The position numbers and the translations under genes were made by a program. This document shows positions 8,557 to 18,707 of a DNA stretch of 64,000 nucleotides, piece after piece. The notes under the pieces are model-generated. The model worked only from the letters and a program-made list of their open reading frames with translations, was not told where the DNA came from and ran no database searches. How positions within the stretch are numbered: position 1 is the first letter of the stretch; the number at the start of each line of letters is the position of its first letter. The stretch comes from Arenibacter troitsensis (GTDB taxonomy: Bacteria > Bacteroidota > Bacteroidia > Flavobacteriales > Flavobacteriaceae): NCBI RefSeq assembly GCF_900177645.1, contig NZ_FXAO01000002.1, forward strand, positions 124,001-188,000, in the 5' to 3' direction.

Positions 8557-11193
8557 ATGACTAAAGAAAGAACAGCTCAAGAACAAAAACGATTGGACGA
8601 TTCCCGATCGAAAACGAAGGATTGGCATAAATGGGGTCCCTATTTGAGTGAGCGGCAATGGGGTACGGTTAGGGAAGATTACAGTCCGGATGGAGATGCG
8701 TGGAACTACTTTTCCCATGAAGATTCCCGTAGTAGGGCCTACAGATGGGGAGAAGATGGAATTGCGGGTATATCCGACCGATATTGCAATATATGCTTTG
8801 GAATAGCCTTATGGAACGGCAAGGACCCTATTCTGAAGGAGCGACTTTTTGGCCTTACAGGGCCACAAGGGAATCATGGGGAAGATGTTAAGGAGCTTTA
8901 TTATTATTTGGAGAATACCCCTACGCATTCCTATATGAAGCATCTGTACAAATATCCTCAGAATGAATTTCCCTATGTACAATTAGTAGAAGAAAACAGG
9001 AGGCGGGGAAAACACGAATATGAATATGAGCTTTTGGATACCGGTATTCTAGATAACAATGAATATTTTGATGTCATAACGGAATATGCCAAGGCGGATA
9101 ATGAAGATATTCTCATAAAGGTTTCCATTGTCAACAGAAGTTCAAAGTCTGCCCCCCTACATCTTCTACCTACCCTTTGGACCAGAAATTTGTGGAGTTT
9201 CGTAGGCATGCCAGAAAAACCCATCATAAAAAAACAGACCCAAAAAGACCAGACCTTTGTCTCCATAGACCATATTTATGTTGGCAAATACAACCTATAT
9301 TTTGAAGCGCCAAGCCGACTGCTGTTTACTGAGAACGAAACCAATATGGAAAAGGTCTACGCACAGCCCAACGACCATCCCAATAAGAAAGATCTCTTTC
9401 ACAAATCTGTGGTGAACAACGATTATTCCATAATTTCCAAAAATACCCAGGGCACCAAATTCGCACCTTTATATGAGATGCACCTTAAGGGAGGGGAAAC
9501 AAAAACCATTAAATTGAGATTGACCGCCTCGTCCTTGGAATCCCCCTTCGATAAGCGTTACGAAACTGCTTTTACTAACAGAATCCAAGAATCCCAGGAT
9601 TTTCTGGATACCACGTTTAAATCGGCTTCTATAGAAGCCAAAGAAATACAGAAACAGGCTATTGCAGGTCTATTATGGTCCAAGCAATATTACAATTACG
9701 AAGTGGAAAGGTGGCTGAAAGGCGATCATAACGAGATGCCCCCGCCAAAGAGTAGATTTAACGGCAGAAACAAGCAATGGAAAACACTGAGGAACCACGA
9801 TATCCTTGCCATGCCCGACAAATGGGAATATCCCTGGTTCGCAGCCTGGGATACCGCATTCCATTGTGTTAGTTTGGCTTTGGTAGATTCCAGTTTCGCC
9901 AAGGATCAACTGTTGTTGTTTACCAAAGAATGGTATATGGCACCAAACGGGCAGATACCGGCATATGAGTGGAATTTCAGCGATGTTAATCCACCTGTGC
10001 AGGCCTGGGCCTCCCTACAGGTTTATCAAATAGAGAAAAATAAGACCGGTAAAGGGGACCTTGTATTTTTAAAACGGATGTTCAATAAACTGGCCCTTAA
10101 TTTTACCTGGTGGGTAAACAGGGAAGATAGCCTTGAAAACAACGTTTTTGAAGGCGGGTTTTTAGGCCTGGACAATATTGGGGTCTTTGATCGTAGTCGG
10201 GATATTCCGGGAGGCGGTGTCTTGGAACAAGTGGACGGTACCTCATGGATGGCATTGTATTGCCTAAACATGTTGGAAATGGCTTTGGAAATAGCCCTTG
10301 ATGACCAATCTTTTGAGGATATGTGCATGAAATATTTTGGACATTTTGTTTTTATTGCAGAAGCTTTGAACAATATAAGTCAGGATTATAATGGTTCTTG
10401 GGATGAGAATGACGGGTTTTTCTATGACAAGTTGGTATTTCCGAATGGCGATTCCACGCCTATCAAAGTGCGGTCCATTTCAGGATTGTTATCCCTTACA
10501 GCTGTATTAAACATCAAAAAAGAATACTTGGACAAACTTCCGCGGTTTAGAAAAAGTATGGAATGGTTTCGTAGACACCGCATAGAGAACGCAAAATATC
10601 AGGTCATGGAGGAGTATTTTGAAGATCAGGATGTGTTATTATCATTGGTGCCAAAAGATCGCTTGCAAAAGTTGATAGGAAGCATTTTAGATGAAAAGGA
10701 GTTTCTCTCCCAATATGGCATAAGATCCCTGTCCAAGGTTCACATAAACCCTTACACCATTCAGATAGATGGAAAATCCTATGGGATAAATTATGAACCA
10801 GCGGAGTCCACCACTGGACTTTTTGGAGGAAACTCCAACTGGAGAGGCCCTATTTGGATGCCCATGAACTATTTGTTCATCAATTCCTTAAGGGAATACC
10901 ATAGCTACTACGGCAATAAGTTGAAATTTTCCTATCCAACAGCTAATGGCAATATGATGAATTTAAAGGACATTAGTGATGAGATTGGGAAAAGACTGAT
11001 TCAACTTTTTGAAAGGGATACGAACGGCAACAGACCCGTTCACCAATTACACAAAGAAAAATACCAAGACCCTCATTTTAAGGACCTGATCCTATTTTAT
11101 GAGTATTTTCACGGGGACAGTGGTAGAGGTGTAGGAGCTTCACATCAAACCGGATGGACTGCTTTGGTCGTAAATTTAATGGAAGAAATATAA
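8557..11193 (+). CDS. GH63-type glycoside hydrolase (alpha-glucosidase or mannosylglycerate hydrolase-like)
   Basis: An 878-residue protein with no signal peptide, so probably cytoplasmic. The N-terminal beta-sandwich part contains 'WGPYLSERQWGTVREDYSPDG' and 'GLTGPQGNHGEDVKELYYY', hallmarks of bacterial GH63-like proteins. The (alpha/alpha)6 barrel follows, with 'WFAAWDTAFHCVSLAL' (~430, likely general acid Asp), 'GVLEQVDGTSWMALYCL', 'GGNSNWRGPIWMPMNYL' and 'GASHQTGWTALV' near the C-terminus. GH63 enzymes cut alpha-glucosidic bonds in oligosaccharides or compatible solutes such as glucosyl- or mannosylglycerate; which applies here is not visible. The debranching-type glucosidase starts 7 bp after its stop, so the two should work on the same alpha-glucan or glycoside pool. 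Confidence 0.88.
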   Translation: MTKERTAQEQKRLDDSRSKTKDWHKWGPYLSERQWGTVREDYSPDGDAWNYFSHEDSRSRAYRWGEDGIAGISDRYCNICFGIALWNGKDPILKERLFGLTGPQGNHGEDVKELYYYLENTPTHSYMKHLYKYPQNEFPYVQLVEENRRRGKHEYEYELLDTGILDNNEYFDVITEYAKADNEDILIKVSIVNRSSKSAPLHLLPTLWTRNLWSFVGMPEKPIIKKQTQKDQTFVSIDHIYVGKYNLYFEAPSRLLFTENETNMEKVYAQPNDHPNKKDLFHKSVVNNDYSIISKNTQGTKFAPLYEMHLKGGETKTIKLRLTASSLESPFDKRYETAFTNRIQESQDFLDTTFKSASIEAKEIQKQAIAGLLWSKQYYNYEVERWLKGDHNEMPPPKSRFNGRNKQWKTLRNHDILAMPDKWEYPWFAAWDTAFHCVSLALVDSSFAKDQLLLFTKEWYMAPNGQIPAYEWNFSDVNPPVQAWASLQVYQIEKNKTGKGDLVFLKRMFNKLALNFTWWVNREDSLENNVFEGGFLGLDNIGVFDRSRDIPGGGVLEQVDGTSWMALYCLNMLEMALEIALDDQSFEDMCMKYFGHFVFIAEALNNISQDYNGSWDENDGFFYDKLVFPNGDSTPIKVRSISGLLSLTAVLNIKKEYLDKLPRFRKSMEWFRRHRIENAKYQVMEEYFEDQDVLLSLVPKDRLQKLIGSILDEKEFLSQYGIRSLSKVHINPYTIQIDGKSYGINYEPAESTTGLFGGNSNWRGPIWMPMNYLFINSLREYHSYYGNKLKFSYPTANGNMMNLKDISDEIGKRLIQLFERDTNGNRPVHQLHKEKYQDPHFKDLILFYEYFHGDSGRGVGASHQTGWTALVVNLMEEI

Positions 11194-11200
11194 TTGTAAT

Positions 11201-13177
11201 TTGAAAAATTTATTTAAAAAAGAATGGTTGGCTACTAACGGATTGGGAGGTTATGCCTCAGGTGCTGTCAACGGTTGCAATACAAGACAGTACCACGGTC
11301 TATTAGTCGCTGCCCTTGAGCCACCTACAGATCGTACCGTGGTCGTGGCAAAGATTGAAGAACGCGTTCTAATAGATGGCCATTATCATAATCTTTCCAC
11401 TAATCAATATCCCAAAGTGATATTTCCGGAAGGAGGAAAATATATAAAGAATTTTGATGTTGACCCCTCTCCTACTTGGAGATTTGCCGATAGTGATTGG
11501 GAATTGCGCAAAAACGTACAAATGATAACCGGATCCAACACCTCTGTACTAACCTATACCAACACTGGAAAAAAACCACTGGTCCTAGAATTGCATCCTC
11601 TGTATGCCTACAACGATTTTCATACCACTTTTCACGAGGCTGCATGCTATGATTTTTTTACCGAGTTCAATAATGACCACTTAAGAACCTACCCGAAATA
11701 TGGGAGTAATCCAGTTTTTACCGGGTGGACAGCCGGACATTATTTTGAGGCACGATGCTGGTTCAAGAATATCATCCTTGCCAAGGGTAAAGCCCGCGGC
11801 CTAGGTTCGGTCTGCGATTATTACAGAATAGGATATCTAGTACATGAACTGCCGCCAGGGGAAGATATTATGCTATATTTTACCATAGAGGAGGAAATGG
11901 TAGGGAAAGGAATTAAAGAAATCCTATCCTTAGAAGGTAAAAAAAATGACTTTGACAAAGAAAAACTCCCATCTGGATTCTTTAAGGATCTTATGATATC
12001 TGGTGATCAATTTATGGTCCAAAGAAATTCTACCAATAGCTTGTCCATCATTGCCGGCTATCATTGGTTTACGGATTGGGGAAGGGATACGATGATCGCA
12101 ATGCGCGGACTAACCATAGCCACAGGCAAAAAAGAGCTATCCAAATCCATTTTGAATACTTTTTTTAAAAGTGTGGATCAGGGGATGATCCCGGACCGAT
12201 TTCCGGATAACGCCAAAGACCCTGTTCATTACAATACTATGGACGCCACGCTCTGGCTTTTTGTGGCCAGCTATGACTACCAAAAAAAGTTCAAGGATAT
12301 TGCATTCCTAAAAGATCATATTGAAATATTAAAGAATATATTGGACCAGCATATTACGGGCGCCCGCTACAATATTCACATTACGCAAGAAGGATTTATC
12401 TACGGTGGGGAATGCAAGGTACAGCTTACTTGGATGGACGCCATTGTAGGTGGTAAAGTTATTACCCCAAGAATAGGCTGCCCTGTGGAGGTCAATGCGC
12501 TTTGGTATAATGCTCTAAAGATTTACGAAAATTTCTGTGAAATTCTTGATATTGAAATAGAATCCCGTTACCTCGAATTAATTGCCAAATTTGAATCCAA
12601 TTTCACCAAGTTTTTCACCAATCCACAAGGAACCTTATTCGATGTGATCATCCCCGGGGTATCACAGGACAATGCCCTGCGACCCAATCAAATATACTGT
12701 CTTAGTCTGCCTTTTGGGGTTTTGGACAACGACCAGCAGAAGACCATTTTTGAGGCCGTGGAGAATAAACTTTATACCCCCTTTGGACTGCGTACTTTGG
12801 ATCCGGATAGTCCTGACTATAAACCGAACTATGAAGGTAATCAATGGTCACGGGACCATGCCTACCATCAAGGAACGGTATGGCCTTTTCTTCTTTATGA
12901 ATATTATCAGGCCTATTTCAAAATCTATGGTCCTTCCCCAGAAAATAAGAAAAAAGTAATGCTGGAATTGGAGCCTTTACGCGAACATTTTTATCAAGAT
13001 AATGGCATTCATTGCATTTCCGAGATTTTTAACGGCAGTGATCCCCAGGAGGGAAAAGGTTGTATTCATCAAGCCTGGTCGGTAGCGGCAATTATAAAAT
13101 TATATATAGATTTTGGGCTGGACAAAATTGAACAGCTAACAGTGCCCATCAAGAAACATACCCATATAAAACTATAA
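11201..13177 (+). CDS. Amylo-alpha-1,6-glucosidase-like glycogen debranching enzyme
   Basis: A 658-residue protein without signal peptide. The N-terminal domain has the family signature 'WLATNGLGGYASGAVNGCNTR' and 'YHGLLVAALEPPTDR'. The C-terminal (alpha/alpha)6 catalytic domain has 'WFTDWGRDTMIAMRGLTIATG', 'MDATLWLFVASYDY', 'VQLTWMDAI' and 'HAYHQGTVWPFLLYEY'. These match archaeal and bacterial GDE-type debranching enzymes that release glucose from alpha-1,6 branch points. The start appears to be TTG 7 bp downstream of the GH63 stop codon, because the conserved 'KEWLATNG' begins within a few residues and no ATG precedes it. Translational coupling to the GH63 gene is therefore likely. It would feed glucose to the glucokinase further along. 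Confidence 0.87.
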   Translation: MKNLFKKEWLATNGLGGYASGAVNGCNTRQYHGLLVAALEPPTDRTVVVAKIEERVLIDGHYHNLSTNQYPKVIFPEGGKYIKNFDVDPSPTWRFADSDWELRKNVQMITGSNTSVLTYTNTGKKPLVLELHPLYAYNDFHTTFHEAACYDFFTEFNNDHLRTYPKYGSNPVFTGWTAGHYFEARCWFKNIILAKGKARGLGSVCDYYRIGYLVHELPPGEDIMLYFTIEEEMVGKGIKEILSLEGKKNDFDKEKLPSGFFKDLMISGDQFMVQRNSTNSLSIIAGYHWFTDWGRDTMIAMRGLTIATGKKELSKSILNTFFKSVDQGMIPDRFPDNAKDPVHYNTMDATLWLFVASYDYQKKFKDIAFLKDHIEILKNILDQHITGARYNIHITQEGFIYGGECKVQLTWMDAIVGGKVITPRIGCPVEVNALWYNALKIYENFCEILDIEIESRYLELIAKFESNFTKFFTNPQGTLFDVIIPGVSQDNALRPNQIYCLSLPFGVLDNDQQKTIFEAVENKLYTPFGLRTLDPDSPDYKPNYEGNQWSRDHAYHQGTVWPFLLYEYYQAYFKIYGPSPENKKKVMLELEPLREHFYQDNGIHCISEIFNGSDPQEGKGCIHQAWSVAAIIKLYIDFGLDKIEQLTVPIKKHTHIKL

Positions 13178-13287
13178 CTGGAATTACGGACATCACAATA
13201 GATCACAATTCAAAATTTTATACAGAATTATCGTTTAGAATTGGAGTTATTTCGTATTTTTTGAAAACCAAAAAACCAAAATCGACC

Positions 13288-14664
13288 ATGGATACCAAGA
13301 TTTTCAACATCAACAGAAGACATTTTTTAAAAGGAGCTGCGGCATCTCTGGCACTCTCCTCTTTTGGATCCTATGGTATGGAACTTATTTATAGGGATAA
13401 ACCGCTTCGTGTTGGACTAATTGGTACGGGTTGGTATGGAAAAAGCGATCTTTTTCGGCTTATGCAGGTCACCAAAGTGGATGTGGTATCGATCTGTGAC
13501 GTGGACGACAATTTACTAAAAGAAGCAGCGAACCTCATCAGTCTTAGGCAGCCGTCAGGAAAAACCCCTAGAACTTATAGAGACTACAGAAAAATGCTTG
13601 CAGAAAAGGATTTGGATATTGTGCTTATTGGTACCCCAGATCATTGGCATGCCCTACAGGCCATAGAAGCCTTAAAATCCGGTGCCCATGTTTATGTACA
13701 GAAGCCAATCAGTGTTGATGTCATTGAAGGCGAGGCCATGGTAGCTGCCGCCAGAAAATATAACAGGGTAGTTCAGGTTGGAACCCAGCGTAAGAGTACT
13801 CCGCATCTAATAGATGCAAAAAAAAATATTGTTGACGCCGGCTTATTGGGAAAAATTTCCCATGTGGAAATGTGTTGCTATTACCATATGAGGGCCAATG
13901 GCAATCCTCCCATAGAAAAGGTTCCCGATTTTTTGGATTATGAAATGTGGACCGGACCCGCTCCCCTGCGTCCTTATGATGGAATCCCTCACAGACGATG
14001 GTGGCGAACCTTTATGGAATACGGCAATGGCATTATGGGCGATATGTGTGTGCACATGTTGGATACCGTAAGGTGGATGCTAGAGTTGGATTGGCCAAAA
14101 AGAATAAGTTCTACTGGGGGAATCTATGTACAAAAAGACGGGAAATCCAACATAGCGGATACCCAAACAGCTATCTTTGAATATGAGGAACTCAACTGCG
14201 TATGGCAGCATAGAAGTTGGGGAACCCCTGCAGACCCTGATTACCCATGGTCGTTTAAACTTTATGGGGAAAAAGGAACATTGTCTGGTAGCACTATGAG
14301 ATACGACTTTGTGCCCCATGGAAATGGGGAAAACATCCATATGGACGTAATTTATGAAAAGGAGAAATATCCAGAGGACCTTACCGAAAAGGATATAGAA
14401 CTAAATGCTGCCCCTGCGACCAGATTGCATATGTTGGACTTCCTCGCCGCCATTGATAATAACACATTGCCTATTGCCGATATCCGTGAAGGACATGTAT
14501 CTACAGCCAGCTGCATTTTGGCCAATATGGCCATGGCTACTGGAAGACCGTTGATCTATGATCCCAAAAATATTGTAGTGGTAAATGATGCGGAGGCAAC
14601 GGCGCTTTTGAAAAGGGATTATCGTGCCCCTTGGAAACATCCACATCCCAAGGATTTTGAATAG
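13288..14664 (+). CDS. Gfo/Idh/MocA-family oxidoreductase, Tat-exported (second copy)
   Basis: About 458 residues from the ATG at 13288; an in-frame TTG 27 bp upstream is possible but less convincing. It starts with a Tat signal (NINRRHFLKGAAASLALSSF), then a Rossmann fold 'RVGLIGTGWYGKSDLFRL' and 'VLIGTPDHWHALQAIEAL'. The usual E-K-P motif reads Q-K-P here ('VYVQKPISVD'); the catalytic lysine is kept and this variant is common in the exported subgroup. 'GNGIMGDMCVHMLDTVRWML' is the second-domain signature. It differs clearly from the copy at 6.5-7.8 kb, so it is not a recent duplicate. It lies 110 bp downstream of the debranching gene, has its own spacing, and its substrate is unknown. Confidence 0.88.
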   Translation: MDTKIFNINRRHFLKGAAASLALSSFGSYGMELIYRDKPLRVGLIGTGWYGKSDLFRLMQVTKVDVVSICDVDDNLLKEAANLISLRQPSGKTPRTYRDYRKMLAEKDLDIVLIGTPDHWHALQAIEALKSGAHVYVQKPISVDVIEGEAMVAAARKYNRVVQVGTQRKSTPHLIDAKKNIVDAGLLGKISHVEMCCYYHMRANGNPPIEKVPDFLDYEMWTGPAPLRPYDGIPHRRWWRTFMEYGNGIMGDMCVHMLDTVRWMLELDWPKRISSTGGIYVQKDGKSNIADTQTAIFEYEELNCVWQHRSWGTPADPDYPWSFKLYGEKGTLSGSTMRYDFVPHGNGENIHMDVIYEKEKYPEDLTEKDIELNAAPATRLHMLDFLAAIDNNTLPIADIREGHVSTASCILANMAMATGRPLIYDPKNIVVVNDAEATALLKRDYRAPWKHPHPKDFE

Positions 14665-14703
14665 AGCTGTACTGGTGCAATACAAGCGTTAACGAGAAAC
14701 AAT

Positions 14704-15378
14704 TTAATCCAAAATACGTCCATCCTCCATCTGGATGATGCGATCGGTACGTTTGGCAAAGTCTTCGTCATGTGTCACTACCAAAAGGGAAAGACCTTCC
14801 TCCTCTTTAAGACGTTTAAAAATACTGAAGACATTTTCGGAATTGTGACTGTCCAAATTCCCTGTAGGTTCGTCCCCCATTAGAATCGAAGGATTATTTA
14901 TCAAAGCCCTGGCGATGGCAACCCGTTGTTTTTCTCCACCGGATATCCGCGAGGCACGTTGGTGGGCCAACTTTTCTATGTCCAACATTCTTAATTTTTC
15001 CATGGCGTCGTGCTCTATTTCCGCAAGGGACTTCTCTGCCAATTTTTTGGCCGGGAGCATCACATTTTCCAGTACACTAAACTCTGACAGCAAATAATGA
15101 AACTGGAAAACGAATCCTATATTTTTATTTCGGATCCGGGACAGTTTATGATGATTTTGCCCTGTAATCAATTTGTTGTTCAAATATAGTTCACCGGTAT
15201 AATCCGTATCCATGGTAGACAGAATATAAAGCAGCGTAGACTTCCCTGATCCCGATTTACCCATGATGGAGGCAAATTCGCCCTTTTTTATGCCGAAAGA
15301 AATATCCTTGAGCACATGAAATTCCACGGGCTTTTCAAAGTATTTATTGATGTTTTTAGTTTCTAAAACGAAGTCCAT
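14704..15378 (-). CDS. ABC transporter ATPase of the LolD/MacB type
   Basis: A 224-residue nucleotide-binding subunit. Walker A is 'GKSGSGKST' (~40-48), the Q-loop lies near 'GFVFQFHYLLSEFS', the ABC signature is 'ISGGEKQRVAIARAL', Walker B is 'SILMGDEPTGNLD' and the switch histidine is in 'LLVVTHDED'. Length and the 'GEPTGNLD'-like Walker B fit the MacB/LolD/FtsE group that drives type VII permeases, which act mechanically and do not carry substrate through their own membrane core. It is the last gene of a three-gene minus-strand operon, 9 bp after the permease. It faces the second oxidoreductase tail to tail. Confidence 0.93.
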   Translation of the reverse strand: MDFVLETKNINKYFEKPVEFHVLKDISFGIKKGEFASIMGKSGSGKSTLLYILSTMDTDYTGELYLNNKLITGQNHHKLSRIRNKNIGFVFQFHYLLSEFSVLENVMLPAKKLAEKSLAEIEHDAMEKLRMLDIEKLAHQRASRISGGEKQRVAIARALINNPSILMGDEPTGNLDSHNSENVFSIFKRLKEEEGLSLLVVTHDEDFAKRTDRIIQMEDGRILD

Positions 15379-15387
15379 TTTTCCAGG

Positions 15388-16650
15388 TTAAGTTCCCCTA
15401 ATAATCCGCACAGGGTCTATGCGCTTTGCCTTATTGGAAGGCAACCAACCGGCAACGAAGGTCGAAATAAGGGCAAAGGAAATGCCGATAATATAATACC
15501 AAATATTATAGTTTATGGGATAAGTGGTAATGGTTGGCAGCGCCTCGGTTTCAAAAGCCACATTATCTATTAGTTTGGAAAGAACAAACCCAACCAATAA
15601 CCCAAGAATACCTCCTACTGCCCCAATGATCATGGCCTGACTCATAAAAATAAGTTGTACATCGGTACCCGAAAACCCTGTAGCCTTTAATATGGCAATA
15701 TCCTTCATTTTTTCATAAATAAGCATGTTAAGGATATTGTAGATTCCAAAACCGGCAACGATCAATAAGGTAATGGACACGGCATAGGTAATCAGGTTAC
15801 GGATATTGGATCCGGTCTCAAATTGGGCATTGGCCTCATTGATACTGGTTGCCTTTACTTGAAACTTTTTACCCAAACTACTTGCCATGGCCGTGGCTTT
15901 TTCAATATCGTACAATTTTACATTGATATCGGTGACGTAGTTCTGGGCCTCCCCCAAAATACGTTGTACCGTCTTTAGATTGGCATAACTTTGAATATTA
16001 TCTATATCGGCAATACCACTTTGGTATATGCCCACAATTTTTAGTGGAAAAACATCTCCCTTTATGGTGCTGACCTGGACACGATCCCCTCTTCTTAGCG
16101 ACATTTTTTTGGCAAGACCAGCTCCTAAAAGTATGCCATTTTCACTATTTTTTAATTCTTGGGCCGTTCCCTCTATTATATAATCACCAATATTGGAGAG
16201 TCTTGCCTCTTCCATAATATCCACTCCTACCAGGTTACCCCCTAATTCTATAGATCCCGAAAGGTAAAAGATCTGTGCCCTTAATTGGGGGGTGGCACCA
16301 AAAACCTTTTTGTCCATCTTTAGATAATTCAGGATAGGCAGACCATTATGAATTTTCTTCTGACTTTGTTTTGGCTTAACGGAATTCACCACATTAAAGG
16401 CATCTTCAAATTCCTGGTAAAGGGCAACAGGCTGTTTATCCGAGGGCTCTATCTCATTATAGATATGGATATGGGGCGTTTGGTTCAAAATAAGGCTATC
16501 CAGCATTTCATTGAGCCCAGTCATAAAACTTACCAAAGTAATATAAGCCCCGATACCAAAGGTAACCCCTAGGGAGGCGGTGACCGTAGATTTCATCTTG
16601 GTGAGCAGATGGGTTTTGGCGATGTTCAATATGACCTTCCAGTTGATCAT
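15388..16650 (-). CDS. MacB/FtsX-type ABC transporter permease
   Basis: A 420-residue type VII ABC permease. One N-terminal membrane segment (~20-45) is followed by a large periplasmic MacB-PCD-like domain (~50-275). Three membrane helices then lie at ~285-310, ~335-365 and ~385-405, with the FtsX-domain phrases 'YEKMKDIAILKATGF' and the closing 'GWLPSNKAKRIDPVRIIRGT'. It would couple ATPase movement to periplasmic extrusion of a lipoprotein, peptide or drug together with the adaptor encoded just upstream, whose stop codon overlaps its start by 4 bp (ATGA). That overlap implies translational coupling. The cargo is unknown. Confidence 0.92.
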   Translation of the reverse strand: MINWKVILNIAKTHLLTKMKSTVTASLGVTFGIGAYITLVSFMTGLNEMLDSLILNQTPHIHIYNEIEPSDKQPVALYQEFEDAFNVVNSVKPKQSQKKIHNGLPILNYLKMDKKVFGATPQLRAQIFYLSGSIELGGNLVGVDIMEEARLSNIGDYIIEGTAQELKNSENGILLGAGLAKKMSLRRGDRVQVSTIKGDVFPLKIVGIYQSGIADIDNIQSYANLKTVQRILGEAQNYVTDINVKLYDIEKATAMASSLGKKFQVKATSINEANAQFETGSNIRNLITYAVSITLLIVAGFGIYNILNMLIYEKMKDIAILKATGFSGTDVQLIFMSQAMIIGAVGGILGLLVGFVLSKLIDNVAFETEALPTITTYPINYNIWYYIIGISFALISTFVAGWLPSNKAKRIDPVRIIRGT

Positions 16651-17729
16651 TCTTCCGGTTTTAAAATTTCCGTGGTCTCATTGATGCCATTTATAATTTC
16701 TACGCGGTCCAAATTCTGCAGTCCGGGAATAACATCAACAAGTCCGTCCGGGGTCTTTACCTTGTTCCCCTCCAACAAATATTCCTTGGGAATGGTCAGG
16801 ACACCTTCCTTTTCAGAAATAATTATATTTCCCTCCCCTGCCAAACCAGGGTAAAGGGCTTTGGGTAGATTGATAAAAATGGCCTCTGCCTTAAACGTCT
16901 GTGAGCGTTCATCCTTTTTGGGATATATTTTGCTCACTTTGGCATCAAAGACCTTATCCCCATAAGCATCCAAAGTAACAAGGGCCTTTTGGCCCACCTG
17001 AAGTTTTACGATATCCACTTCGTCTATCAACAATTCAATTATAAAATCCGTAGCACTGCCCACTGATGCCAATGGCTCCATTGTATTTACTATTTCCCCA
17101 GGATTTTTGTACAAGGCATATACCTTCCCGTTGATCTTACTACTAACGGTAAAATCTTTGGTGGAAATCTGTGAAGTATTATAATTGTTACGCGCTTGCT
17201 GCACTTGGGTAGAAAGTTCGTTCTTAGTCTGGACATACTTATTTTTAAGTTGCTTTAAATTATTTCCTGAAATTTCATAAGCCAACTTACGGTTCTCGAA
17301 CTCCACTTTTGAACCAATATTTTGATCCCAGAGCCTCTTTTGCCTTAAATAATTCATGGAATCGTTTTTAAAGGACAAGGTTGCTGATTGGATCTCATCT
17401 TTCAACGAACCTAAAACCGCCGAACTTCCGTTGTAATTTTCCTGTGCCAATTGAAGGGCCAATCGGGCATTTTCCGCGTTGAGTTTTGGGGTACTGTTCA
17501 CAATTTGCATAATTGGCGTTCCCCGACTCACCAAATCCCCCTCCTCCAACAAATTACGGTCCAAAATACCCGCTACAGGGGCATACGCCTGATACAGACT
17601 GTCTGGCTGCACGGTTACGGAAGCATATACAGATTCCGTTAAATGGATTTTAGTGGGAAAAATCTTTTCTTGTTTGTTTCCGCAGGATAACAACAGAAAA
17701 AGACAATAGATCAATAATAAATTCCTCAT
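16647..17729 (-). CDS. HlyD-type periplasmic adaptor lipoprotein of an ABC efflux system
   Basis: A 360-residue membrane-fusion protein. It has a lipoprotein signal with Cys16 (FLLLSC), a barrel-sandwich half motif 'AYAPVAGILDRNLLEEGDLVSRGTPIMQI', and a long coiled-coil hairpin (~75-170, rich in K, E, Q and N). A second lipoyl half 'SKINGKVYALYKNPGEIV' and a beta-barrel region 'VGQKALVTLDAYGDKVFDAKV' follow. It would bridge the inner-membrane permease to an outer-membrane channel; no TolC-like gene is in the window. It is the first gene of the operon, with permease and ATPase following. Confidence 0.92.
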   Translation of the reverse strand: MRNLLLIYCLFLLLSCGNKQEKIFPTKIHLTESVYASVTVQPDSLYQAYAPVAGILDRNLLEEGDLVSRGTPIMQIVNSTPKLNAENARLALQLAQENYNGSSAVLGSLKDEIQSATLSFKNDSMNYLRQKRLWDQNIGSKVEFENRKLAYEISGNNLKQLKNKYVQTKNELSTQVQQARNNYNTSQISTKDFTVSSKINGKVYALYKNPGEIVNTMEPLASVGSATDFIIELLIDEVDIVKLQVGQKALVTLDAYGDKVFDAKVSKIYPKKDERSQTFKAEAIFINLPKALYPGLAGEGNIIISEKEGVLTIPKEYLLEGNKVKTPDGLVDVIPGLQNLDRVEIINGINETTEILKPEE

Positions 17730-18107
17730 GGATTATATAAAATATGATAACTCAAAATAAAAGGAAATATACGTTATAGAATATGAGAAAAATCATATCT
17801 GTTTTTAGGCTTAGGGTATTCCTTATTAATCAAACCAGCTTGGAACAAGAGTTTCATATTTGTACGAAGGCGAATATTGGAGCAACAATCTATCGTTCTG
17901 GATCCCATTTCTCCGAAAAACTCCAAATTACCAATAATCCCATACCAATATACCCAATTTCTTCCGCTCTAGGAATTCTATAAATCTATAATGAAAGGAC
18001 ATCACATAGGCGTCCCAATATTTCCTACGCCATAGAAATGTCCTTGAACCAAATTTAGGATTAGATACTGTGAATTGATATGCAAAAGCTAACACCCCAA
18101 AAAATTC
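17730..18107. other. Intergenic region, no clear gene
   Basis: The 378 bp between two minus-strand genes contain the likely promoter of the efflux operon near 17740-17790. On the minus strand the frame of the upstream gene stays open for about 60 codons after its stop (reading such as 'NPKFGSRTFLWRRKYWDAY'). It is rich in Trp, Tyr and Arg, has no clear start signal and matches no family I know. I do not call it a gene. Confidence 0.4.
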
Positions 18108-18617
18108 TTAAAGAAATTTTCCTGTTTCATCCAATTTTACCCTCAACATTTTATCCCTGTTCTCCAATTTAACCTTATAAGTTTTCTTAGCTCCTGTGGC
18201 ATCGGTAAAGGAGACCAAATAAATATCTTTTGTAATAACCCATTCAGGAAAACGATCTGCAATAGCCTTCCTTACCGCTGTTGGCAGATTAATATCTTTA
18301 AACTTTTCAGCAGTACGCAATAACTTTCCATCGGCATCATACGCGGCTAGAATTTTACCTTCGGGAATAAAAAAGATAATATTATAAAGATCATAATCGT
18401 CTTGGTAATATTCGGAACTTTTAATATCATAGGTCGCGACCTTTTGCTGCAATAGCTTCACTGGTATGGAGGCCAACTCCCCAGTGTCCATATCGTTAAG
18501 ATACTTGTAATTGGTAGCATAGACCGAAACCTCCGATAGCTCCACTGTAGGAATAATTTGAGCATAGGATTGGATGAAAAATCCAAAAACTAATAAACCA
18601 AATAGAATATTTTTCAT
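18108..18617 (-). CDS. Secreted PepSY-like protein of unknown function
   Basis: About 169 residues with a cleavable signal peptide (MKNILFGLLVFGFFIQSYAQ). A second ATG two codons upstream is possible. The mature part has 'GKILAAYDADGKLLRTAEKFKDI', 'LPTAVRKAIADRFPEWVITKD' and 'YLVSFTDATGAKKTYKVKL', the repeating beta-strand and helix pattern of the small PepSY-like (DUF2874-type) periplasmic proteins of Bacteroidota. Those are thought to bind or inhibit enzymes, but the role is not established. A TGAY-N4-RTCA palindrome lies about 90 bp upstream, with a degenerate -7 box (TAATTTGC) at the standard distance, so it may be the first regulated gene of the island. Confidence 0.7.
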   Translation of the reverse strand: MKNILFGLLVFGFFIQSYAQIIPTVELSEVSVYATNYKYLNDMDTGELASIPVKLLQQKVATYDIKSSEYYQDDYDLYNIIFFIPEGKILAAYDADGKLLRTAEKFKDINLPTAVRKAIADRFPEWVITKDIYLVSFTDATGAKKTYKVKLENRDKMLRVKLDETGKFL

Positions 18618-18707
18618 GAACATTTAAGTTTAAAATAATTAATTAGAGTAAACATGGGTTGCGTTACCTATTGGCAGCAAATTATTCCATCCTTAAGACC
18701 TCTACAA

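Noticed and set aside
17783-18110. Possible small genes in the gap after the efflux operon (both strands)
   Set aside because: Several overlapping open frames exist but none has a start signal, a promoter box or a recognisable motif. The Trp/Tyr-rich reading looks like chance.
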